DNA of 33,138 nt from Prevotella pallens ATCC 700821 (GCF_000220255.1 NZ_GL982513.1:2001822-2034959); one strand, 5' to 3'. Positions 16,759 through 25,596 are shown, counted from the stretch's first letter. Made by a program: numbers and translations. The notes: generated by a model not told the origin, from the letters alone.

Positions 16759-17141
16759 AACAAATTGTGTATTGCGGTAATGAAGGCTTTACAATTATGG
16801 GGTTGTAAGCTCACCACCTTTCCATTCTTTAGTTCTATTAATACATAACTACCAATGCGAAAAGCTAAAGGAAGTTTGCTTACATTGGTTATATCCGCAA
16901 TGTTTATGTATTTAGTTCTCGCTACCCTACCTTGTTTCACAATCAGTTGCTTATCTGTAATAACATAACTGGTGTGCAATGCACGATCTAAAGCTATAGT
17001 TGTGAGTACCAAGAATAGCACACCCAAAACCACCAAGGCTGGATTGCTGCGATGCCAAAAACCATAGAGTGTTCCCATTAAGAACAATATAATAGCGCAC
17101 CACTCTAACGGCATTACACGATGATTAAATGTTCTTATCAT
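16755..17141 (-). CDS. membrane protein with bacterial PH domain
   Basis: A 128-residue protein with two hydrophobic helices near residues 13-28 and 31-49, then a small beta-rich domain (ALHTSYVITDKQLIVKQGR, KYINIADITNVSKLPL, LIELKNGKVVSLQP). This is the layout of the bPH2-type membrane proteins. The cellular role of these is poorly defined; the coupling to dacB (overlap of four bases) suggests a link with the envelope. Length is normal for single-domain members. Confidence 0.75.
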   Translation of the reverse strand: MIRTFNHRVMPLEWCAIILFLMGTLYGFWHRSNPALVVLGVLFLVLTTIALDRALHTSYVITDKQLIVKQGRVARTKYINIADITNVSKLPLAFRIGSYVLIELKNGKVVSLQPHNCKAFITAIHNLL

Positions 17142-17178
17142 TATCTTCAGGGTAGTGTATGTTCATCTTATACTATTT

Positions 17179-17213
17179 ATAATGCTGCTACAGTTTTATA
17201 GTCTCAGCATTAT
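17179..17213 (-). terminator. hairpin overlapping the purN stop codon
   Basis: ATAATGCTG and CAGCATTAT form a nine-base stem; the purN stop lies inside one arm. The following tail is A/T-mixed, so termination is likely partial. It separates purN from the PH-domain gene by transcript. Confidence 0.45.
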
Positions 17214-17791
17214 TGAATAAGTTTTTCTTGCTTTAATATAGCCTCAATAACCTGAGGAAAATGCTTCATTTCCAAAACGTGTTCCTTAGCTGCAATATCG
17301 TCAGGTGTATCATCGGGTGTAATAGGAGTACGAAACTGTGCAATAATTTCACCACCATCGCACACAGGGCTTACCCAATGGACAGTCATTCCTGTTTCGG
17401 TTTCGTTTGCTTTTCGTACAGCTTCGTGCACATGATGCCCATACATTCCTATGCCTCCAAACTTAGGTAAGAGTGCTGGGTGTAAGTTTATCATACGATG
17501 TTGATAAGCAGAAATAAGCCAATCGGGTATCATTAGCAAGAAGCCGGCTAACACAATGAAGTCTATTCTATAGTCTGCCATAAGTTTCATAACCATCTCT
17601 TGGTTATTAAACTCAGCTTTCGGCAATACCTTTGTTGGTACATTCAGCCTTTGGGCACGTACAAGTGCATAGGCATCGGAACGATTGCTAACTACTAAAG
17701 CTATATTAGCCTGCTTATTGTTTTGGAAATACTGGATAATGTTTTCGCAATTACTGCCACTACCTGATACAAATATTGCTATGTTCACCAT
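17210..17791 (-). CDS. purN: phosphoribosylglycinamide formyltransferase
   Basis: Transfers a formyl group from 10-formyltetrahydrofolate to GAR, the third step of purine synthesis. The 193-residue length is normal. The nucleotide-binding start is VSGSGSNCENI, and the catalytic triad is visible as Asn102 and His104 (INLHPALLPKFGG) and Asp145 (SPVCDGGEII), equivalent to E. coli Asn106, His108 and Asp144. It starts 21 bases after hslR on the same strand, so pth, hslR and purN probably share a transcript. Confidence 0.96.
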   Translation of the reverse strand: MVNIAIFVSGSGSNCENIIQYFQNNKQANIALVVSNRSDAYALVRAQRLNVPTKVLPKAEFNNQEMVMKLMADYRIDFIVLAGFLLMIPDWLISAYQHRMINLHPALLPKFGGIGMYGHHVHEAVRKANETETGMTVHWVSPVCDGGEIIAQFRTPITPDDTPDDIAAKEHVLEMKHFPQVIEAILKQEKLIQ

Positions 17792-17812
17792 ATTATATAT
17801 ATAATGTGTTAT

Positions 17813-18229
17813 TTACTCCTCATCGTCTTCGAAGTCGTCAAAGCCAAAGAGTGCAGGGTCTACAAATGCATCGAGCTGTCGTCTGTCTTTCTTAGTTGGT
17901 CTACCAGTACCACGTGCTCGGTCTACAAAACCACTGATACGACTCATTTCTAAAAGTTCGTATTGCTTAGCATCGGTAACGTTTTTATATACTTCGGGAA
18001 TTAGTTTTGCGCCTACACGCTTCTCGATGGTTTGCAAAACCTCGAACGAATAAGTAATAGGGGGTTTCTTAACGTTTATAATCTCTCCCACTTTTATAGT
18101 ATGCGAGGGTTTTACATTAGTACCACTAATAGTTACACGTCCATTTTTACAAGCGTCAGCAGCTATGCTTCTTGTTTTAAATATACGTGCAGCCCAAAGC
18201 CATTTGTCTATTCGTGCAACATCTGTCAT
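17813..18229 (-). CDS. hslR: S4-domain RNA-binding protein, Hsp15 type
   Basis: A 138-residue protein with an N-terminal S4 RNA-binding domain (VARIDKWLWAARIFKTRSIA through INVKKPP) and a basic middle (FVDRARGTGRPTKKDRRQLD), ending in an acidic tail (DFEDDEE). In E. coli Hsp15 binds stalled 50S subunits carrying nascent chains and recycles them. The ATG overlaps the pth stop by one base (TAATG), coupling it to peptidyl-tRNA hydrolase, which acts on the same stalled products. Confidence 0.9.
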   Translation of the reverse strand: MTDVARIDKWLWAARIFKTRSIAADACKNGRVTISGTNVKPSHTIKVGEIINVKKPPITYSFEVLQTIEKRVGAKLIPEVYKNVTDAKQYELLEMSRISGFVDRARGTGRPTKKDRRQLDAFVDPALFGFDDFEDDEE

Positions 18230-18858
18230 TATTTCTTACCTAACTTGTTGTATTGATTCATTGTGTTGTTAATGCCAGCAAGCACGAAACTTTTAATAAT
18301 TTCTGTTGCAAGGTCTATACTGGGTTGAAGAATTTTCATATCATCTTCAGTATATTTTCCTAATACCCAATCTACCTGCCCTCCCTTAGGATAATCGTTG
18401 CCGATACCCATTCGGAGACGTGCATAATTCTGACCAATTAGCTGCTGAATATGCCCCAAACCGTTATGCCCACCATTAGAGCCATTTGCTTTCAGCCGAA
18501 AAGCACCTAACGGCAGAGCAAGTTCGTCGGACACAACAAGCAACCGACTTTCGTCTATTTTCTCGCTGTTAAGCCAATAACGTACGGCATTGCCCGATAG
18601 GTTCATAAACGTGGTTGGCTTTAGCAATATTATCTTTCGCCCTTTAAGGGTAGTTTCTGCTATATATCCGTAACGCTTATCCTCAAAAACAATATTGGAC
18701 GCCTTAGCAAAAGCGTCCAATACCATAAATCCTGTGTTGTGGCGAGTTCCCTCGTACTCACGCCCAGGGTTTCCCAAGCCACATATTAGATACTTGTCCA
18801 ATATTATTTGTTTCGTTTTTAAAGTACATTCAGATAGCTCACAATAGTATATTAACAT
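18229..18858 (-). CDS. pth: peptidyl-tRNA hydrolase
   Basis: Pth frees tRNA from prematurely released peptidyl-tRNA. Motifs are complete: GLGNPGREYEGTRHNTGF with the catalytic His40, the FMNLSGNAV asparagine, and SDELALPLGAFRLKANGSNGGHNGL. His40 aligns with E. coli His20, so the ATG at 18858 adds about 20 residues (MLIYYCELSECTLKTKQIIL) not seen in the family. A TTG at 18801 (residue 20) would give the normal N-terminus LDKYLICGLGNPG, so this is a likely alternative start. The gene leads the pth-hslR-purN run, and array D separates it from rplY. Confidence 0.95.
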   Translation of the reverse strand: MLIYYCELSECTLKTKQIILDKYLICGLGNPGREYEGTRHNTGFMVLDAFAKASNIVFEDKRYGYIAETTLKGRKIILLKPTTFMNLSGNAVRYWLNSEKIDESRLLVVSDELALPLGAFRLKANGSNGGHNGLGHIQQLIGQNYARLRMGIGNDYPKGGQVDWVLGKYTEDDMKILQPSIDLATEIIKSFVLAGINNTMNQYNKLGKK

Positions 18859-18928
18859 CGAGTTAATTAACTGTTCTGACTTTTAAAGACCACCGTTCAA
18901 ACCGCTATTATCTGATGCCCTAAAATTT

Positions 18929-19026
18929 CAGATATCTGTTTCGTCCATTTTAGATATCTGTTTCGTTCGTCACAGATATCTGTCGCAATAGTTTTAGATA
19001 TCTGTTTTATCGGTCATAGATATCTA
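18929..19026 (+). repeat. array D: five 22-base units with AGATATCT palindrome
   Basis: AGATATCT cores begin at 18930, 18952, 18974, 18996 and 19018, all exactly 22 bases apart; the last is followed by ACTAT instead of GT. Spacers are GTTTCGTCCATT, GTTTCGTTCGTC and similar. It lies between rplY and pth, which are both on the minus strand, but its spacers run in the plus direction, so orientation does not follow transcription. Confidence 0.92.
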
Positions 19027-19114
19027 CTATTCAAATACCTTTAATTTAATGGTCAGACAGGTTCTATATGTCTTTACAGAATTACTATAAATTGCTATCT
19101 AAACTTTTATTGTC

Positions 19115-19732
19115 TTACTCAGCTGCACTGCCATCGCCTTCTTCGTCATCAGTAGATGCAGAAGCAACAGCGTTACGAGTGTTCTTAATTGAACAAACAA
19201 CAACATCTTTTGATGTTACAAGCTCAAGACCCTCGAAGCTCAAATCGCCAACTTTAATACTCTTACCAATACGAAGTTTAGTAACGTCTATATCAAGAGT
19301 CTCTGGAATTTGTGCGTATGGAGCCTTAACATCTATCTTACGAATAGACTTATTCATACGACCACCATCACGAACACCTTGTGCAAGACCAATATGTTTA
19401 ACAGGAACACCCATAACAATTGGCTTAGTCTCGTTTACTTCATAGAAGTCGATATGCAGAATAGCATCAGTTGTTGGGTGGAACTGTATTTCTTTCATAA
19501 TAGCTCCATGATTCTTACCATCTATATTAAGCTCTACAAGATAGATGTGCGGAGTATAAACCAATTTGCGCAACTCTGACATTGGAGCTGCAAAAGATAA
19601 AGCAACAGGCTTACCATCTGCGGTGGCTTCACCATAAAGGTTACATGGAATCATACCTTCCTTACGGAGTTCTTTTGAAGCTTTCTTTCCTGTAGCTTCA
19701 CGTTTCTTACCAGAAATAAGAATTTGTTTCAT
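19115..19732 (-). CDS. rplY: 50S ribosomal protein L25/general stress protein Ctc
   Basis: A 205-residue two-domain L25 (Ctc type). The N-terminal 5S rRNA-binding domain opens with ISGKKREATGKKASKELRKE and includes NLYGEATADGKPVALSF; the C-terminal Ctc domain contains PIVMGVPVKHIGLAQGVRDGG and the SLFEGLELV-like segment. The tail is acidic (STDDEEGDGSAAE). It binds 5S rRNA in the large subunit. A good promoter lies upstream, back-to-back with that of nusB. The neighbouring pth is a common partner of rplY across bacteria. Confidence 0.95.
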   Translation of the reverse strand: MKQILISGKKREATGKKASKELRKEGMIPCNLYGEATADGKPVALSFAAPMSELRKLVYTPHIYLVELNIDGKNHGAIMKEIQFHPTTDAILHIDFYEVNETKPIVMGVPVKHIGLAQGVRDGGRMNKSIRKIDVKAPYAQIPETLDIDVTKLRIGKSIKVGDLSFEGLELVTSKDVVVCSIKNTRNAVASASTDDEEGDGSAAE

Positions 19733-19851
19733 TTTTTTGTTGTGTTACTCTAAATTAATTAATTATTTAATTCGCCATCACACACTGATATTGCTAAAAT
19801 AACAAGTCGAGAGACCTAACGTCTGCCGTTATCAATTTGTAAAAAGCGGTG

Positions 19852-19883
19852 CAAAGTTATATCTTTTCGATGGAATGTACAAA
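19852..19883 (-). promoter_or_regulatory. promoter of rplY
   Basis: TTTG (19883-19880) and TAACTTTG (19859-19852) on the minus strand, 20 bases apart. The leader is about 110 bases. Room remains for L25 leader regulation, but I see no clear 5S-rRNA-like fold. Confidence 0.75.
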
Positions 19884-19918
19884 TATAATAATAAAAAACA
19901 AGAAAATAATGGTATTCT

Positions 19919-19950
19919 CTTGCAAGTAACGAGGATTTTTTCTACATTTG
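19919..19950 (+). promoter_or_regulatory. promoter of the nusB run
   Basis: CTTG (19919-19922) and TACATTTG (19943-19950) are 20 bases apart, 43 bases before the nusB start. It is divergent from the rplY promoter. Confidence 0.7.
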
Positions 19951-19993
19951 CAGAACATAACAGATTCACACAAAACACAATTTTTATACGGCA

Positions 19994-20959
19994 ATGGTAA
20001 ATAGAGATTTAATAAGAATAAAGGTCGTTCAGCTAACCTACGCTTACTATCAAAATGGAGAACGCAATATTGATAAAGCTGAAAAAGAATTGCTTTTCAG
20101 TCTGTCAAAAGCGTATGGACTTTACAATTACTTGCTATCTCTCATAGTTTCAATAACACAAGAAGAGCGTCGTCGTGTAGAGATATTAACAAACAGAGCA
20201 CAACGCGAAGGTACAGAAGTTCCTTCTGCTCGGTTTGCCTACAATAAATTTGCAGTACAACTGGAAGAAAACAAACAGCTAAACTTGTTTATTGAAGGAC
20301 AAAAGTATCGCTGGGAAGATGATATGGAGGCTGTGAGAAAACTGTGCGATCAGATAGAAGAGAGCACTATATACAAAGAGTATATGGGAAGCGATGACGA
20401 TTCGTATGATGCAGATCGTGAATTATGGCGAAAAATATATCGCACACTTATTCAAAGTAATGAAGACTTAGATGCTATTCTAGAAGAAAAGAGCTTGTAT
20501 TGGAACGATGATAAAGAAATTGTAGACACATTCGTTATCAAAACTATTAAACGTTTCGATCCCGCAAACAAAGCTAATCAGGAATTGCTGCCAGAGTTTA
20601 AAGACGAAGAAGATAGAGACTTCGCTGTGAAACTCTTCCGTGCCACAATATTGAACGCCGATTCTTATCAACGATATATGAGCGAAACAAGTAGAAACTG
20701 GGATTTCTCACGTTTAGCATATATGGATGTTGTTATAATGCAAATTGCCATTGCTGAAATGCTTACATTCCCCAATATACCACTATCGGTTACAATTAAC
20801 GAATATGTGGAACTTGCCAAACTTTATAGCACTCCACGAAGTGGTGGTTATATAAATGGAATGCTTGATGCTATAGCACGCTATCTTATAGAGACAGGAA
20901 AAATGTTGAAACAAATACCAGAACATAGACAGCAACAGCACAGAAACAATAACCGTTAA
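19994..20959 (+). CDS. nusB: transcription antitermination factor NusB
   Basis: NusB binds boxA RNA with S10 in rRNA antitermination. At 321 residues it is more than twice the E. coli length, as in other Bacteroidota. The N-terminal part begins VNRDLIRIKVVQLTYAYYQN and the recognisable NusB fold is completed near the C-terminus (about 212-310): AVKLFRATILNADSYQRYMSE, WDFSRLAYMDVVIMQIAIAEM and SVTINEYVELAKLYSTPRSG. The middle (about 60-200) is a charged, phylum-specific insertion with no counterpart in E. coli. It leads the nusB-yajC-ybbR-coaE run. Confidence 0.93.
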   Translation: MVNRDLIRIKVVQLTYAYYQNGERNIDKAEKELLFSLSKAYGLYNYLLSLIVSITQEERRRVEILTNRAQREGTEVPSARFAYNKFAVQLEENKQLNLFIEGQKYRWEDDMEAVRKLCDQIEESTIYKEYMGSDDDSYDADRELWRKIYRTLIQSNEDLDAILEEKSLYWNDDKEIVDTFVIKTIKRFDPANKANQELLPEFKDEEDRDFAVKLFRATILNADSYQRYMSETSRNWDFSRLAYMDVVIMQIAIAEMLTFPNIPLSVTINEYVELAKLYSTPRSGGYINGMLDAIARYLIETGKMLKQIPEHRQQQHRNNNR

Positions 20960-21086
20960 GAACAGTAACGAGTAAATACTCGAAAAACGGTTATACTGAA
21001 GAACTATTCCAACAAGTGGAAGCAACAAGAATAAGTAAATTCATAAGATAAACAAAAGAAATAAATAAAGTTATAATTGATAAAAT

Positions 21087-21419
21087 ATGAATACAGCTAT
21101 TTTACTCGCAGCACAAGCTGCAGGAAAACAAGGAAGTCCATTACCAATGATAGTGATGATGCTTGTTATTGGAGCTATCATGTGGTTCTTTATGATTCGT
21201 CCACAACAGAAAAAACAAAAGCAAATTCGCGCATTTCAAAATGCACTTAAAGAAGGCGACTCGGTTGTTATAGGTGGCGGAATATTCGGTAAAGTAAAAC
21301 ACATAGATATAAACTCAAATAAAATTGATGTAGAAATTGCACGTGGTGTAGTTATCACTGTAGATAAAGGTTATGTATTTGCCGATGCAGAGGCTATGCG
21401 TATGAGCCAAAACAAATAA
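21087..21419 (+). CDS. yajC: preprotein translocase subunit YajC
   Basis: A 110-residue inner-membrane accessory subunit of SecDF. One hydrophobic helix (about 20-39, PMIVMMLVIGAIMWFFMIRP) is followed by QQKKQKQIRAFQNALKEGD and a short beta domain (VVIGGGIFGKVKHIDINSNK, VDKGYVFADAEA), which is the family pattern. It lies 127 bases after nusB and 33 before the ybbR gene. Confidence 0.94.
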   Translation: MNTAILLAAQAAGKQGSPLPMIVMMLVIGAIMWFFMIRPQQKKQKQIRAFQNALKEGDSVVIGGGIFGKVKHIDINSNKIDVEIARGVVITVDKGYVFADAEAMRMSQNK

Positions 21420-21452
21420 GCATTTGCAAATTAATAGAAGTAGATTCCATAA

Positions 21453-22460
21453 ATGATAAATAGGAGACTACATATAATAAATATAATCAGAGGTTTCTTG
21501 TCGAAATTAATCAACAAGGAATTTCTGGTTTTTTTGTTCTTTCTTTTATTGAGTGGTCTATTTTGGCTTACGAATGTACTTGACGACTATTATGAACGCG
21601 AATTTACAGTAGATGTTAGATTGGCAGGAATACCTAAGAATGTTGTCATAACAAGTGATATAGATTCCGTTGTCAGGGTTGTTGTGCGCGACAAAGGTTA
21701 TGTTATAGCTAGCTATATGTTTGATGACGCTTTTCGCCCATTGTTTTTTGACTTTGATGCTTGTACTCGGTCTGACAATTCTGGTGAGATCTCCACTACC
21801 GATATACAACGATTACTCACTCTACAAATGTATTCGAGTTCGAAAATAGTGAGTGTAAAGATAAACAATCTTACTTTCTCGTATAATCACGGCAGACATA
21901 AAAAAGTTCCGGTAAGGTTTCACGGTATAGCGATTCCTACAGAAGGCTATTATCTTTCACGAATACAAATAGTTCCAGACAGTGTTATTGTCTATGCTGC
22001 AAAAGATATATTGAACAAAATTAAATATGTATCAACCGAACAACTAACAATATCGAACTTTACTGAGCCGAAAACACAACAAGTAAGGATTGCAAAGATA
22101 AAAAACGCAAAAATATTACCTAACCACGTAAAGGTAGAGTTATATCCTGATATTCTTACAGAAGAATATGTAGAAGTGCCCATTAATGCCATAAATGTTC
22201 CTGCGGATAAAACAATGCGAATATTTCCCAGCAAAGTAAAGATTAAATTTGCTGTAGGAGCACAACGATTGCGCTCTATGCCAAAGAACATAGAAACGAG
22301 AGAGCTGCTACCTGAAGGGTTCAAAGCTGTAGCAGACTATAATGAGGTGGCAGACCATAAGGTGGACAAATGCCATGTGTATCTTCAAGCTGCACCAAAT
22401 GGTATACGTAATGCCCACCCCGTTGTGAATGTTGTGGACTATCTTATTGAACAAAAATGA
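21453..22460 (+). CDS. YbbR-like (CdaR-type) domain protein
   Basis: A 335-residue protein with one N-terminal membrane helix (about 25-41, FLVFLFFLLLSGLFWLTN) and an extracytoplasmic beta-rich region. YbbR-type repeats are visible (VDVRLAGIPKNVVITSD; KKVPVRFHGIAIPTEGYYLS; EYVEVPINAINVPADK). YbbR/CdaR proteins regulate the diadenylate cyclase CdaA in Firmicutes; no cyclase gene is next to this one, so the partner here is unknown. The gene ends inside the coaE start (ATGA overlap). Confidence 0.85.
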   Translation: MINRRLHIINIIRGFLSKLINKEFLVFLFFLLLSGLFWLTNVLDDYYEREFTVDVRLAGIPKNVVITSDIDSVVRVVVRDKGYVIASYMFDDAFRPLFFDFDACTRSDNSGEISTTDIQRLLTLQMYSSSKIVSVKINNLTFSYNHGRHKKVPVRFHGIAIPTEGYYLSRIQIVPDSVIVYAAKDILNKIKYVSTEQLTISNFTEPKTQQVRIAKIKNAKILPNHVKVELYPDILTEEYVEVPINAINVPADKTMRIFPSKVKIKFAVGAQRLRSMPKNIETRELLPEGFKAVADYNEVADHKVDKCHVYLQAAPNGIRNAHPVVNVVDYLIEQK

Positions 22461-23029
22461 AAGTAGCAATAACAGGTGGTATTGGTAGCGGAAAATCGTT
22501 TGTTTGCGAACGATTACAACACTTCGGCATTTACGTGTACGATTGCGATAAAGCTGCAAAAATGCTAATACACACTTCTATTGATATACAAAAGCAATTA
22601 TCTGACTTAGTAGGCACGAATATATTTGTTAATGGAAAGCTACAGAAAGCAGAATTGGCTTCTTTTCTGCTACACGACAAAGCAAATACACAAGCCATAA
22701 ACAATATTATTCACCCTGCTGTTGCTGCTGATTTTGAAAAGTCAGGCTACGATTATATTGAAAGTGCTATTCTCTTTGATAGCGGTTTTATAAATCGCAT
22801 ACATATAGACAAGGTGATTTGTGTAACAGCACCTATAAATGTTAGAATACAACGCATTGTTAATCGCGACCAGATTACTTCAGAAAGAGCCAAAGAGTGG
22901 ATAAACCGACAGTTGCCACAAGACGAAGTTTTAAAGCGCAGTCAGTATGAAATAGTAAACGATGGACAACGCGATTTAGATTCACAAATACAAGCAATTA
23001 TAAACAATATAGAAAAATTGAGTAAGTAA
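22457..23029 (+). CDS. coaE: dephospho-CoA kinase
   Basis: CoaE phosphorylates dephospho-CoA, the last step of coenzyme A synthesis. The 190-residue length is normal. The P-loop GGIGSGKS is at residues 7-14, and the family pattern YDCDKAAK follows at 28-35. Near the C-terminus the lid-region segment INRQLPQDEVLKRS and IVNDGQRDLDSQI fit. Translation is coupled to ybbR by a four-base overlap. Confidence 0.96.
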   Translation: MKVAITGGIGSGKSFVCERLQHFGIYVYDCDKAAKMLIHTSIDIQKQLSDLVGTNIFVNGKLQKAELASFLLHDKANTQAINNIIHPAVAADFEKSGYDYIESAILFDSGFINRIHIDKVICVTAPINVRIQRIVNRDQITSERAKEWINRQLPQDEVLKRSQYEIVNDGQRDLDSQIQAIINNIEKLSK

Positions 23030-23048
23030 TATATTTAATAAAAACATA

Positions 23049-23507
23049 ATGAAACAAACAATTCTTTCAATTGCAGGCAAGCCTGGACTTTACAAATTGG
23101 TAAACCATGCGAAAATGAACTTAATAGTTGAGACTATTGATGAAAAGAAAAAACGTATTCCCACCTTTGCGACAGATAGAGTAACAAGCCTTTCCGACAT
23201 TTCAATGTTTACAGAAGGAGACGATGTTCCTTTGTATGAAGTATTAGTAAATGTACGTGAAAAGGAAGAAGGAAAAGTATCTTCGTTCGATTGGCGTAAA
23301 GCGTCTGCAAAGCAATTGCAGAACTATTTTGCAGAAGTTCTTCCCGATTACGACCGCGACCGTGTGCATAATAGCGATATTAAGAAATTGTTACAGTGGT
23401 ACGACATTTTGATTAAAGCTGGCATTTCAAACTTCGAAGAAGTGCTGAAACCTGACGGAGAGGAAGAAGTAGAAGACAATCAAGAAAGCAAAGAAGAAGA
23501 AAAGTAA
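23049..23507 (+). CDS. DUF5606-family protein
   Basis: A 152-residue cytoplasmic protein. It begins MKQTILSIAGKPGLYKLVNH and has the pattern IVETIDEKKKRIPTFATDRV, typical of the DUF5606 family found in Bacteroidota. The middle (DWRKASAKQLQNYFAEVLPD, HNSDIKKLLQWYDIL) is helical, and the last 20 residues are highly acidic (EEEVEDNQESKEEEK). It ends the nusB-yajC-ybbR-coaE run, 19 bases after coaE, an arrangement I recall from other Bacteroidota. No biochemical role is established to my knowledge. Confidence 0.85.
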   Translation: MKQTILSIAGKPGLYKLVNHAKMNLIVETIDEKKKRIPTFATDRVTSLSDISMFTEGDDVPLYEVLVNVREKEEGKVSSFDWRKASAKQLQNYFAEVLPDYDRDRVHNSDIKKLLQWYDILIKAGISNFEEVLKPDGEEEVEDNQESKEEEK

Positions 23508-23694
23508 GGTTTAAAACTGGACGAGGTACCTTTATTTCTTACCAACTTGCTCTTAAATAGGAATATATCAAAAAGGAGTTGCCCCCACATTTTGTTTTAT
23601 TAGTCTACAGGGCTTTAATTAACTACTCTGAATGTTGATGCTCTATGTAAGTTATAACGGCATACATTAATATTAAGGTAAAAGATGTAGCGAT

Positions 23695-24075
23695 ATGCAA
23701 GTTGAAACTATTCATAACACACCTGCCACTCCTTGGGTATTTCCTTTGCAGTCGAAAATAGGAGAACATATTATAAGGTATGACGGATTAACTGAATTCG
23801 CACAGGGGTCTCCACTAATAGGTAGCTTATTTGTTGATGATAAAAAGATAGGTAAAGACGATCTCTTTGGCGCCCCGTTCTTATTGAGCAACAACCATTT
23901 ATATATACCGAAATATGTTCGATGCTTTTTGACATCGGGATTTATCTTGTGTAAAATAGATATTCGAACAAGACAAATAGAACATCTTAGTAAGATAAAA
24001 CCATTGATATATTTACATTGTATTGATGATGGTAGAATTTTATACTCTACCGACTATATTGAGTTAAAAGAATAA
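23695..24075 (+). CDS. hypothetical protein of 126 residues
   Basis: A cytoplasmic-looking, soluble protein with no signal peptide or membrane helix. It has a beta-rich, WD/lactonase-like rhythm (GSLFVDDKKIGKDDLFGAP, NNHLYIPKYVRC, CKIDIRTRQIEHLSKIKPL, DDGRILYSTDYIEL), but I recognise no family. The gene is monocistronic and followed by a clear terminator. Codon use is unremarkable. It is probably a real gene because it fills its space and ends close to a terminator. Confidence 0.65.
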   Translation: MQVETIHNTPATPWVFPLQSKIGEHIIRYDGLTEFAQGSPLIGSLFVDDKKIGKDDLFGAPFLLSNNHLYIPKYVRCFLTSGFILCKIDIRTRQIEHLSKIKPLIYLHCIDDGRILYSTDYIELKE

Positions 24076-24126
24076 ATAAGTTCTCTTAGAGTTGTGATAG
24101 GTAAGTGCCTTTTACAACATACAAAT

Positions 24127-24176
24127 AACAACGTTATCTCTGTGCGATAAGTGTAGAGGTAACGTTGTTTATTTTT
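24127..24176 (+). terminator. terminator after the 126-residue hypothetical gene
   Basis: AACAACGTTATCTC and GAGGTAACGTTGTT pair over 14 bases with one G-U pair, followed by TATTTTTG. Confidence 0.8.
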
Positions 24177-24184
24177 GTGATAAT

Positions 24185-24216
24185 TTTAGTATATAAGACT
24201 ATTTTTTGTAACTTTG
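24185..24216 (+). promoter_or_regulatory. probable promoter of the serine hydrolase gene
   Basis: TTTA (24185-24188) and TAACTTTG (24209-24216) are 20 bases apart, 28 bases before the start codon. Confidence 0.6.
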
Positions 24217-24244
24217 CACTATAAAACTTAAATACATTGTCATT

Positions 24245-25417
24245 ATGGCGTCAAAAACATATAACGTTCTATTTATTGTAGCAATGTTGTTGCTTAGTAG
24301 TTGTAGCGTATTCCGTGGACTCGCACTCGATGGTCCTTCTGGTCCGGATATATATGAATATCAGAAGTTGGAACGAGACACTATTTTCAAAGGAGACAAT
24401 CCGTTTTGTTTTCCACTTGCGGCATCGCATCGTTGTATAAATAGAGGTATGTATATAACTCACAAAAAGGCAGGAAATGCAGAGAAGGTGCGAATAGATT
24501 CACTCGTTGAACAATGGTTTGGAAAAGATGGGCAATTGCTTATTATTCATAACGACAGTATTGTTTACGACCAATGGACAGAGCCTTTTTATCCAGGAAA
24601 GAATGCTACCATTTTCTCTGTTTCCAAATCGTTGACGGGGCTTCTTTGTGGTATTGCCGTAGACGAAGGTTATATCAAGAGCGTAGACGACTATGTAACT
24701 GATTATATTCCAGAATTGGCACAATACAATGCTACATTCAAAAAGTTACGTATTGTCCACCTGCTGAATATGCAGGCTGGTTTCGATTTTTACGAGGACT
24801 ATGAATTGACTCTAAAAGGTTTGTTTAAAATATTCAAGATAACTCAACTGCAATATGGGCACGACTTCACCCGACTTTTCCGACACATAAAGTTTAAAAG
24901 TCAGCCTGGCGAGAAATATGAATATAACAGTTTAACGACAGCTCTACTCTCTTGGATTATTGAACGAGCTACGGGTAAAACCTATGCGGACTATATGAGT
25001 GAGAAGGTATGGAAACCATTAGGTATGGAACGCGATGCATGGGTTACAATAGACAGTCGTAAGCATCATCACACACAAGGCTTTGGAGGTATTGCTACAA
25101 ATGTGTATGACCTTGCTAAGATAGGAAGATTATATTTGAATGGTGGTACGTGGAATGGGAAGCAGATTGTCAGCAAGGAGTGGATAGACAAGAGTTTAGA
25201 AAAGACTACCGAGAATAAAGGTTATCATTATTGCTGGTACCATCAGTATCGCGATAACGATGCCGATAACTCTTCTTTCTATGCGTTTGGTGTCGGACAC
25301 CAATTCATTTATATTAATCAGAAGAAGAATGTGATTATTGCCCGAATAGGAAACAACTACAATTGGATGGGGTGGGAAATGTCATTTTTCGACTCCTTGT
25401 GCGACAAATTGTTCTAA
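24245..25417 (+). CDS. beta-lactamase-fold serine hydrolase lipoprotein (COG1680)
   Basis: A 390-residue lipoprotein with lipobox LSSC (Cys20). The serine-hydrolase domain (about 90-385) carries the SxxK nucleophile motif as SVSK (Ser125, Lys128) in TIFSVSKSLTG, the tyrosine motif in KYEYNSL (Tyr227) and a C-terminal FGVGHQFIYIN segment. The pattern is closest to class C beta-lactamase-like hydrolases and 6-aminohexanoate-dimer hydrolase (NylB)-type enzymes. Substrate is unknown; penicillin resistance should not be inferred. The gene is flanked by a terminator before and array E after. Confidence 0.85.
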   Translation: MASKTYNVLFIVAMLLLSSCSVFRGLALDGPSGPDIYEYQKLERDTIFKGDNPFCFPLAASHRCINRGMYITHKKAGNAEKVRIDSLVEQWFGKDGQLLIIHNDSIVYDQWTEPFYPGKNATIFSVSKSLTGLLCGIAVDEGYIKSVDDYVTDYIPELAQYNATFKKLRIVHLLNMQAGFDFYEDYELTLKGLFKIFKITQLQYGHDFTRLFRHIKFKSQPGEKYEYNSLTTALLSWIIERATGKTYADYMSEKVWKPLGMERDAWVTIDSRKHHHTQGFGGIATNVYDLAKIGRLYLNGGTWNGKQIVSKEWIDKSLEKTTENKGYHYCWYHQYRDNDADNSSFYAFGVGHQFIYINQKKNVIIARIGNNYNWMGWEMSFFDSLCDKLF

Positions 25418-25596
25418 ACAAAATAAGTAGTTAAAATTCTGAATATATTTTGTAGGCACTGACGAGCAAATTGTTTGTATTTACAACAATGCTATATAGT
25501 AACTTATAAATATACTGGTATGAAGAGCCTATAGAAAATAGGTTGGAGAATTATGAGCAATATTTACAAGTTACTCACGAATAGAACAGAACACCT

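Noticed and set aside
19068..19445. Plus-strand frame of 125 residues opposite rplY
   Set aside because: It is the antisense shadow of rplY, whose codon use and family match are clear.
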